Assembly (NCBI GenBank): GCA_964450705.1
Contig: CAYVDB010000004.1
Location: 1 to 46,414, forward strand
Length of the DNA: 46,414 bases
Reading direction: 5' to 3'
Source: CAYVDB01 sp964450705
GTDB lineage: Bacteria; Patescibacteriota; Minisyncoccia; Phycocordibacterales; Zambryskibacteraceae
Made by a program: the position numbers and the translations under genes
Part shown: in pieces, positions 41,463 to 46,414 of the stretch
Layout of the letters: each line of letters opens with the position of its first letter
Numbering within the stretch: the first letter of the stretch is position 1
The notes under the pieces: generated by a model
The model's database searches: none
Seen by the model: only the letters and a program-made list of their open reading frames with translations
Told to the model about the DNA's origin: nothing

Positions 41463-41636
41463 TTATCTTGTTTTCACCTTATTTAGGAACCTTCCAAATT
41501 CTTCCCTATCAATCCTAAACTCCTTCCCAATCTTATATGCCTTCAGTTTCTTGGCTTTGATATATCGGTAAACGGTCATGATGTTTACCTGTAGCTTGTC
41601 AGCCAACTCTCTAGCTGTATAGAAATCTTTGTTCAT
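41463..41636 (-). CDS. Excisionase-like winged HTH protein
   Basis: 57 residues from the ATG at 41,636, whose ATGA overlaps the stop of the preceding frame; an ATG seven codons earlier is less likely. The sequence F-Y-T-A-R-E-L-A-D-K-L-Q-V-N-I-M-T-V-Y-R-Y-I is the MerR-like helix-turn-helix, and K-A-Y-K-I-G-K-E-F-R-I the wing, of the helix_turn_helix_17/excisionase family. Could be an excision directionality factor for a neighbouring recombinase or a regulator of the R-M operon. Confidence 0.85.
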   Translation of the reverse strand: MNKDFYTARELADKLQVNIMTVYRYIKAKKLKAYKIGKEFRIDREEFGRFLNKVKTR

Positions 41637-41841
41637 ATGCCTTTTTCTCTTAAACACTTGTTGTAAAGTTGCTCATATTCTTGTGGTTCTGACAGTATAC
41701 CTTCGTAAGCCTTCTCAAGAGCTTGATTTAGTTGAGCTGAGGCTTCTTTTGAGGCCCGCTCGTTACATTGTTTTTTATTTGCCCAGATCTAATTCCAAAC
41801 CAATAGAAAACCCCAACTCCCGCAATTAAGATTATTACTAT
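41633..41841 (-). pseudogene. Small membrane protein split by a -1 frameshift
   Basis: Two frames join into one sensible protein. Frame 1 (41,841 to TAA at 41,728) gives a membrane segment V-I-I-L-I-A-G-V-G-V-F-Y-W-F-G-I-R-S. Frame 2 (from about 41,770 to the TGA at 41,635-41,633) gives a polar helix with E-R-A-S-K-E-A-S-A-Q-L-N-Q. They meet at A-AAA-AAC, a perfect -1 slippery heptamer in the zero frame, and the frame-2 stop overlaps the next gene as ATGA. AGGAG precedes the start region, but no ATG/GTG/TTG is present; an ATA would be needed. Programmed shift, recent decay and homopolymer error are all possible. Confidence 0.5.
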
Positions 41842-41858
41842 CGGTATTCTCCTGCTAT

Positions 41859-43010
41859 TTATATTACTTTACTATTCTTTACAAGACAACTATTGGTGTG
41901 AAGTAGGTTTTGGTGAGGGTACGGCTGGTAATCTTCTATCGCTTTATCAATTTGCGTAACCCAATCTCGAATTTCATTTTTAGTAACGAACTTATCTGAT
42001 GCACGCATGTCTTGAGATATTCGATACCAAGTTCTATCCCCCGATTTCGTGCTAAGGATAGACCTGAGTTCCCTCATTCCATTCTCATCCTTAGCCAATA
42101 GAAACAGACCCAATAAGTATATAGCCCGTCTAGGTTTGAGTTTTTTATCTGCTAAAAACAAAGTTCGTAGAATATCCTTATTACTTATAGAAATTGAAAA
42201 GATACCTCGATTTCTATCTTTGATGAGTCTCTTCCAGTAATCGTTAAGAACCTTTTTACTTAGTTCAGTTCTGAATACATCCTTAAAGTTTGGGTCTTTC
42301 TTATAACCTAAACCCTCAAGAAGGCTATTCAACTTCTTCTTCTGATTAAGGCGAACTTCAAAGCGGATTATCTCTGGCACTTCCTCTTTATTTTTGAGCT
42401 GAGAAAACAAGTCCATCTGGTAGAGAGTTGGCTCTTTGTCTATGGCTCGTTTCTTGCCCTTAGCTAGGTCAGCTACTTTGTCATAAATAACAAATTGGTG
42501 TGAAGTAGTATGAGCATAAAGGCTTTGTCCATCATTAAGAAACCTTGTCTTGGCAAAATCAAAGCTTTTTCGTAAATCCACCTTGTTCATTTCTGATATT
42601 AAGTGGTTAGCGGTATACCCATCCTTAAGTTGAATGTTTTTAGAAAAATGAACCGAGCTTACAGAGGCTTTCTCTAGAACCGTACCCCGAACAATAATCC
42701 CCATAGTTCGTAATCTTGCTTGTAATGTTCGCACTATTTCCTTAAAATCTTTGTCCTCAAGTTCATCTAGATTATTCAGATAAAGTAACTTCGGGGCAGA
42801 AAACTCGATACGTACGTTTGAATCTTCCGTGAACCTTCTCCTATAGCCCGTTAATCTTGGAAAATATAGACCAGTTTCCAACTCAAGCCTGGAAGGGTTC
42901 CTCACAAATTTTTCGTAATCTATTGTTTTTGAATATAGCTCCCAATTTACGACCCCAGAGACATACTTCATCTTATCTTTTGAGATTAGTAAGCACACAG
43001 TATCAATCAT
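41859..43010 (-). CDS. Replication initiator, filamentous-phage gene II/X-like
   Basis: 383 residues. N terminus M-I-D-T-V-C-L-L-I-S and central I-I-R-F-E-V-R-L-N-Q-K-K-K-L match the pattern of gene II/X-type phage/plasmid replication proteins (I-D-x-x-x-L and R-F-E-A-R-I in M13 pII). Such proteins nick one strand to start rolling-circle replication. A catalytic Tyr cannot be assigned by eye. Followed at once by the frameshifted small gene and preceded by a 46-residue ORF and iteron-like repeats. Its presence implies the element replicates as a circle at some stage. Confidence 0.6.
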   Translation of the reverse strand: MIDTVCLLISKDKMKYVSGVVNWELYSKTIDYEKFVRNPSRLELETGLYFPRLTGYRRRFTEDSNVRIEFSAPKLLYLNNLDELEDKDFKEIVRTLQARLRTMGIIVRGTVLEKASVSSVHFSKNIQLKDGYTANHLISEMNKVDLRKSFDFAKTRFLNDGQSLYAHTTSHQFVIYDKVADLAKGKKRAIDKEPTLYQMDLFSQLKNKEEVPEIIRFEVRLNQKKKLNSLLEGLGYKKDPNFKDVFRTELSKKVLNDYWKRLIKDRNRGIFSISISNKDILRTLFLADKKLKPRRAIYLLGLFLLAKDENGMRELRSILSTKSGDRTWYRISQDMRASDKFVTKNEIRDWVTQIDKAIEDYQPYPHQNLLHTNSCLVKNSKVI

Positions 43011-43013
43011 TTT

Positions 43014-43154
43014 TTATTTTTTAATCTGATAAAGAGCAGGATTTTGCTTCTTGTCTTGAGCAATAAGCCAAGTGAAGAGACCAACTAGACGTGCCCTTTC
43101 CTCAAACGAAAGGTCTTTGACGACTACTGGTTTCTTTAGCTTTTCTTCCTGCAT
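43014..43154 (-). CDS. 46-residue protein upstream of the replication initiator
   Basis: Starts at the ATG 43,154 and stops 3 nt before the initiator ATG. Hydrophilic: M-Q-E-E-K-L-K-K-P-V-V-V-K-D-L-S-F-E-E-R-A-R-L-V-G-L-F-T-W-L-I-A-Q. Compact helical protein, perhaps a copy-number or DNA-binding accessory. No ribosome site is clear; the ATG follows a terminator-like hairpin plus TTTTT, so its translation may be regulated. Confidence 0.5.
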   Translation of the reverse strand: MQEEKLKKPVVVKDLSFEERARLVGLFTWLIAQDKKQNPALYQIKK

Positions 43155-43174
43155 AAAAACAACCCATAGGTTGT
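43155..43174 (-). promoter_or_regulatory. Terminator-like hairpin before rep region (possible attenuator)
   Basis: Stem ACAACC / GGTTGT (4-nt loop) followed on the minus strand by TTTTT and then immediately the ATG of the 46-residue ORF. Confidence 0.45.
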
Positions 43175-43213
43175 GCCTACAGGTTACTTTCTTGGAAAGT
43201 CTCAGTATAAGTA

Positions 43214-43246
43214 TTTTCTGAGTTACAGAACTTTTCTGTGTTACAG
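43214..43246. repeat. Iteron-like tandem repeat
   Basis: Two copies of a 15-nt unit (43,214-43,228 and 43,232-43,246), 14/15 identical, period 18 nt, consensus on the minus strand CTGTAAC(A/T)CAGAAAA. Located about 200 nt upstream of the replication-initiator gene. One copy overlaps the stop codon of the neighbouring gene. Confidence 0.5.
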
Positions 43247-44002
43247 TTTTTTTCGCTTCCTTTTTTCCAAAGAAATAATTTTGCCTATATATGCATAATC
43301 AACGTTAGTATTAGGACCATACTTATCATATAAAAGCCTCATTATTTCCTTTCTTGGTAGATGACTATTTTCCCATATAAATCTATTTCTTTCTTTTATG
43401 CTCGCTTTTTTCTTTTTTATTTTTCCCAAATGAGATTCAGCACTACGATGTTGACTCAAGTTATATTCTATCTGTGGCCATTGAACTTTTATATAATCAA
43501 TTAAATCTCTTTGTGTAATAGCAGGATGGAGTTTAATTACTACAGGATAATATTTAAATAAACCTCTTATCCGATCAACAGTAAACTCGTCTGGGTATTC
43601 TTGTAAAAGCTGGTAAAAATCTTCTATTTGAGCTAAATCAGACTCCGTTAAATGATTTATTATATTGAATATTTTTCTACCATATAAGATATACGTCCTA
43701 ATAAAATAACGTATATTCAAATCAGATATTGTAATCTTCTTGCTAATTTTCCCGATAGCCAAATTTAATTCTTTTAGTATATTTCTCCCCTTACCTTCCA
43801 ACTCTTTTGGAAGCTTAAAATAGTTATAAACAGGATAAATCTTATTCAAATCATCTTCCAGCTCTTTATTTATAGTTAATCCTTGTGCAGGTATATTTAA
43901 CTTTGTCCTTAGCCTCTTTACCTCATCTTGAAAATATTCTGAGTCAAGAAACTCATCAAGAAAATTCAGTAGTTTCTGGTGCGACTGGCTCTTTCGTTCC
44001 AT
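43241..44002 (-). CDS. Hypothetical protein of the mobile element
   Basis: 253 residues, not recognised. Rich in Lys, Ile, Leu and Tyr, largely helical, no membrane segments. The C terminus is strongly basic (E-K-R-K-R-K-K-L), and an internal K-K-K-K-A-S-I-K-E-R-N-R block precedes a possible small HTH-like region (R-K-E-I-M-R-L-L-Y-D-K-Y-G). DNA binding is plausible but unproven. Very AT-rich codons. Confidence 0.65.
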   Translation of the reverse strand: MERKSQSHQKLLNFLDEFLDSEYFQDEVKRLRTKLNIPAQGLTINKELEDDLNKIYPVYNYFKLPKELEGKGRNILKELNLAIGKISKKITISDLNIRYFIRTYILYGRKIFNIINHLTESDLAQIEDFYQLLQEYPDEFTVDRIRGLFKYYPVVIKLHPAITQRDLIDYIKVQWPQIEYNLSQHRSAESHLGKIKKKKASIKERNRFIWENSHLPRKEIMRLLYDKYGPNTNVDYAYIGKIISLEKRKRKKL

Positions 44003-44046
44003 TTTTATATTCTTTACTTTACTTCACAGAGGCTTACACTTCAATT

Positions 44047-44259
44047 ATGAAAAAAATAAACATTAAACGCTTAAAACTTTGGAACTCGAGGTGTAGTAAA
44101 TGCCCAAAGTGCGAATGGGTCTATGAGGCTCATGTGGGAGACTTTAAGTGGCACGAAGAAAACTGTTCTTATATGGCGGACATGAAAAGAAGAATCAGGG
44201 AACGTAGAGAAACAGAAATACAACTACAAAAAAGAGATGATTTAGGGTTATATAAATAG
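44047..44259 (+). CDS. Small C2HC zinc-finger protein
   Basis: 70 residues from the ATG at 44,047; the open frame extends upstream over the divergent gene, but that part is implausible coding. C-P-K-C at 19-22 with His36 and Cys40 (H-E-E-N-C) forms a C2HC zinc site, plus Cys16 nearby; the tail is a charged helix (K-R-R-I-R-E-R-R-E-T-E). The only plus-strand gene of the element. Weak ribosome site. Confidence 0.6.
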   Translation: MKKINIKRLKLWNSRCSKCPKCEWVYEAHVGDFKWHEENCSYMADMKRRIRERRETEIQLQKRDDLGLYK

Positions 44260-44337
44260 TAGCCTACATAGAAGCGTAACCATTGAACTCTAATTCTTGT
44301 TTTATTTTTAACCAATTAAGAACCTTAAACTCCTCAA

Positions 44338-45987
44338 CTAATAAGTTCTGAACTCGTCCAGAGGTCGGAGCAAATCAGGACATGAAGGCACGAAAGTGCC
44401 TTTTTGTCTTTCTAATACAGCGTTTTGAGAGGTTCGAGCAGAAGCAACTTGCGCCTCTACCTTTTCCTTGCTCTCAAGCATGCTCAAGAAGAAAGGATGC
44501 AGGTGAACATTGAGTTTTTGGTCTTTTACGATGAGGTTCGAACCTAAACAGCCCAGAATTGCTTTCTTAGTTTCTTCATCGCCATGTTCAAACCAAACAC
44601 GCGCATAACGTGCAAAATCAAATGCCTGTTCAGTCAGTTCTACCCACTTATCCATTTCAACACTTCCTTGTTTCAAGCCCTCCTCAAGGGCAATTTTTTG
44701 CCTCTGAAGGTCTCCTTTCATTTCCTTTAGCTCTGTTGCAGACATAATGCTTCCATCCTTATTCTCTGGTGAGCTATACGTCAGCATCAATTGAGAAATT
44801 CGTGCGTTTACCGACTCCAGTTCTTTATTTCTGTTCTGAAGCACCACTTCATGTGTCTCCGCTTCATTCTTACGAAGCTCATGCAGATACTTGATTGCCC
44901 AATCTCTAAATCGTTCGGAGATTGTGATACTTGATAGCACCTCATCAATTTGCGCATTCAAATCTTTGATTTCGATTGAACGTTCAACACAGTTAGCGTC
45001 CTTGCGTTTTGTGCAATGGTAATAAACGTAATTGTGAACGTTGCCATTCTTTTGACGCTTCGTTTTTGTTTCCGCCGTAATAGAGCTACCACATGAACCA
45101 CATCTCATCATTCCAGTGAAAGCAAAAACGTGTTTCTTAGGTCTTGGTCTTCCTTTTCTGCCAAGCAAGCTTTGAACACGGTCAAATTCTTCTGCCGTAA
45201 TGATTGCTTTGTGGTTTCCTTGAATCCAATTGCCACTACCTACTGGGTATTCGAAACTTCCGTAATAAAAAGAATTTGAAAGAAGCGCATATACACCATT
45301 GCGAGAGATAAGACCTCCGCCAATCTTCTTTCTCTTGATAGTGGTCAAACCCATCTCTTTGGCTTTGTGCCAGATTTGCAGTACTGAATAATTACCAGTA
45401 AGCATCAAATCAAAAACCTGACGAACAAGATGGAAACGTTCTGGGTCAATTTCAATTTCTTTGAATCCTTTCTCTCTACCTGGAGTGCTTTTATAACCAA
45501 CAGGTGCAATGCCTGGTAGCCATCCTTTCTCTGCTTTGTTTTTCAAACCACGCTTCACATTCACTGAAAGGTCTCTGACAAATTGATTCGCCATTCCAAA
45601 CTCCATTGCCATCACCAAAACATTATCTGACGGCAAGTAAAACTTCTCATGAGTTCTGATACTCTGCATTTTGCCACTTTGAAGCAGGTCAATGATTGCG
45701 CCACCGTCAACAAAGTTTCTTGCCAATCTATCTAACTTCCAACAAAGCACGCCATCTGCTTCACCTGTATAGAGTCGTCCAATCATTTGATTGAACACAG
45801 GACGACCAGGTGCTTTTGCTGATTGTGATTCCGAGAAGGTTTCCACAACATTCAAATTGTATTCACGAGCGACTCTCGTAAGCTCTTTGATTTGGTCATC
45901 AATGGACGCCGCCTGACGGTCTTCTGACTCGCTGGATTTTCGAGCGTACAGAAAGTATTTAGTTTTACTTGTTGTGTTCTTCATCAC
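44338..45987 (-). CDS. Second large serine recombinase
   Basis: 549 residues (GTG at 45,987 or ATG at 45,984). Catalytic domain with Y-A-R-K-S-S-E-S (Ser18), L-D-R-L-A-R-N near 83-89; recombinase domain to about 270; zinc ribbon M-R-C-G-S-C-G-S-S near 295 with H-C-T-K-R-K-D-A-N-C; long coiled coil about 365-440. Distinct in sequence from the recombinase at 35,353. The last ~20 codons contain a plus-strand terminator-like hairpin and an unusual F-V-P-S-C-P-D-L-L-R-P tail, so this end may also have been replaced by recombination. Confidence 0.9.
   Translation of the reverse strand: MMKNTTSKTKYFLYARKSSESEDRQAASIDDQIKELTRVAREYNLNVVETFSESQSAKAPGRPVFNQMIGRLYTGEADGVLCWKLDRLARNFVDGGAIIDLLQSGKMQSIRTHEKFYLPSDNVLVMAMEFGMANQFVRDLSVNVKRGLKNKAEKGWLPGIAPVGYKSTPGREKGFKEIEIDPERFHLVRQVFDLMLTGNYSVLQIWHKAKEMGLTTIKRKKIGGGLISRNGVYALLSNSFYYGSFEYPVGSGNWIQGNHKAIITAEEFDRVQSLLGRKGRPRPKKHVFAFTGMMRCGSCGSSITAETKTKRQKNGNVHNYVYYHCTKRKDANCVERSIEIKDLNAQIDEVLSSITISERFRDWAIKYLHELRKNEAETHEVVLQNRNKELESVNARISQLMLTYSSPENKDGSIMSATELKEMKGDLQRQKIALEEGLKQGSVEMDKWVELTEQAFDFARYARVWFEHGDEETKKAILGCLGSNLIVKDQKLNVHLHPFFLSMLESKEKVEAQVASARTSQNAVLERQKGTFVPSCPDLLRPLDEFRTY
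44385..44408 (+). terminator. Plus-strand terminator-like hairpin inside recombinase 3' end
   Basis: Perfect stem AAGGCAC / GTGCCTT with GAAA tetraloop and T-rich tail on the plus strand; it could end the transcript of the zinc-finger gene at 44,047. Confidence 0.6.
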
Positions 45988-45996
45988 TATATTACT

Positions 45997-46025
45997 ATTA
46001 TATCAATCCTGACGTAACCTGACAA
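45997..46025 (-). promoter_or_regulatory. Promoter of second recombinase (minus)
   Basis: TTGTCA (46,025-46,020), 17-nt spacer, TATAAT (46,002-45,997). The start codon follows within about 10-13 nt, so the mRNA is probably leaderless. Confidence 0.65.
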
Positions 46026-46414
46026 TAGCCCGACTTCTACCCCTGAAGACAAACTACGGGCAGTACACATAACTCTATGTATCAGATGACTTGGACACAC
46101 CACCGAACCCCCTACGAAGTCACTCCATCCAGCATTTACACGTGACTTCCTTCTAATTCGATGCATGTCCTGGGCGCATACGACACTTTTCAGAGAGCTG
46201 GGCGAGAAGTCGTACACTCGTTTTCCCAGCTTTCGCAAAAATGCCTTATACACCCCTTGAGGTTTGACGTACGACTTGCTTAGGGTCGCACGCTTTTATG
46301 AGAGCTTTTTACCTGTGTTCCCTGAGCCAGGTTTGCCATCTGAATTGTCGTTTCCTTTAGCCAGTCCTTTTTTATTGGGCGGTAGATGTTGTCAAAGAGC
46401 ACCAGGAGGTTACT
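46026..46414. other. Non-coding, GC-richer, hairpin-rich stretch
   Basis: No credible gene on either strand: the 88-codon minus frame here has no ribosome site and overlaps the recombinase promoter. The stretch is GC-richer than the flanking element and carries several inverted repeats: GAAGTCAC/GTGACTTC (46,119 and 46,142 region), CTGGG/CCCAG (46,200-46,230), and GTGCGAC/GTCGTAC-type arms near 46,268-46,294. It could be an attachment site, a replication or transfer origin, or an RNA. Confidence 0.4.

Larger units (their letters stand above)
35342..46414. mobile_element. Integrated element at tRNA-Asn (right end beyond window)
   Basis: From tRNA-Asn rightward the gene content changes to accessory: two large serine recombinases, a Type III R-M system, an excisionase-like HTH, a gene II/X-like replication initiator, iteron-like repeats and unknown proteins, nearly all on the minus strand and tightly packed. 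The integrase-type gene abuts the tRNA 3' end, the usual attachment site. No second copy of the tRNA tail was found before 46,414, so the right boundary is unseen. Two recombinases suggest either two stacked elements or a composite one. Confidence 0.75.

Noticed and set aside
43885..44046. N-terminal extension of the zinc-finger gene
   Set aside because: Overlaps the divergent coding sequence and is compositionally unlike the rest; ATG at 44,047 preferred.
45987..46253. 88-codon minus-strand ORF
   Set aside because: Overlaps the recombinase promoter, has no ribosome site, and is rich in Ser/Arg/Val as expected from chance translation of a structured GC-rich region.
46140..46300. Group II intron-like 5' end (GTGCGACC) on the minus strand
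   Set aside because: No recognisable domain V hairpin and no reverse transcriptase; the short match is not enough.
1..46414. CRISPR arrays, rRNA genes, insertion sequences
   Set aside because: No regularly spaced repeats, rRNA signatures or DDE transposase genes were seen.

Overview
The window reads as a chromosome segment of a Candidate Phyla Radiation (Patescibacteria) bacterium, most likely Parcubacteria. This rests on AT-rich sequence, tightly packed core operons, reduced versions of core proteins (a ProRS without an editing insert, a PriA without helicase motifs, a clamp-loader delta' without a P-loop), a stand-alone TraG/VirD4-like ATPase, and TGA used as a normal stop (so not code-25 Gracilibacteria/SR1). 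The assignment is inferred from gene content; no marker gene was searched.

Layout. 1-5.4 kb: partial rmuC, yqeY, a large conjugation-type ATPase (minus strand), a lipoprotein and an MGMT-type protein. 5.4-7.1 kb: secreted PepSY protein, small hypothetical, VOC protein. 7.1-10.6 kb: a compact candidate RiPP locus of the thiazole/oxazole-modified (TOMM) type. It holds an unannotated 42-residue Cys/Ser/Gly-rich precursor-like peptide, a zinc-peptidase-like protein, and one 726-residue protein that appears to fuse a recognition-element-like N terminus, a SagB-type dehydrogenase and a YcaO enzyme. 10.8-16.1 kb: tRNA-Glu, a lycopene-cyclase-domain membrane protein and a minimal division/cell-wall cluster mraZ-rsmH-ftsL-ftsI-murF behind an MraZ-box promoter. 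16.2-20.0 kb: small single-gene units, lysS and greA. 20.1-20.56 kb: a ~430-nt, strongly structured non-coding RNA with its own promoter and terminator. 20.6-25.6 kb: proS-mreB-mreC-mreD-mrdA, the elongation operon. 26-30 kb: a second mreB, delta', a membrane protein, frr and rseP. 30-35.1 kb: small membrane proteins, priA, def-fmt and hpf.

From tRNA-Asn (35,342-35,417) to the right edge lies a mobile element: a large serine recombinase whose last ~22 codons are the antisense of the tRNA, a Type III restriction-modification pair (res, mod), an excisionase-like HTH protein, a frameshifted small membrane gene, a filamentous-phage gene II/X-like replication initiator, iteron-like repeats, unknown proteins and a second large serine recombinase. 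Its right end is not seen.

A recurring pattern in the chromosomal part is the solitary unit: consensus-like -35/-10, 40-70-nt leader, strong Shine-Dalgarno, one short gene with somewhat more GC-rich codons, then a hairpin-T terminator. Most are hypothetical or membrane proteins inserted between conserved operons; the putative TOMM genes and the ncRNA follow the same plan. All functional calls come from reading motifs by eye; no database search was run.
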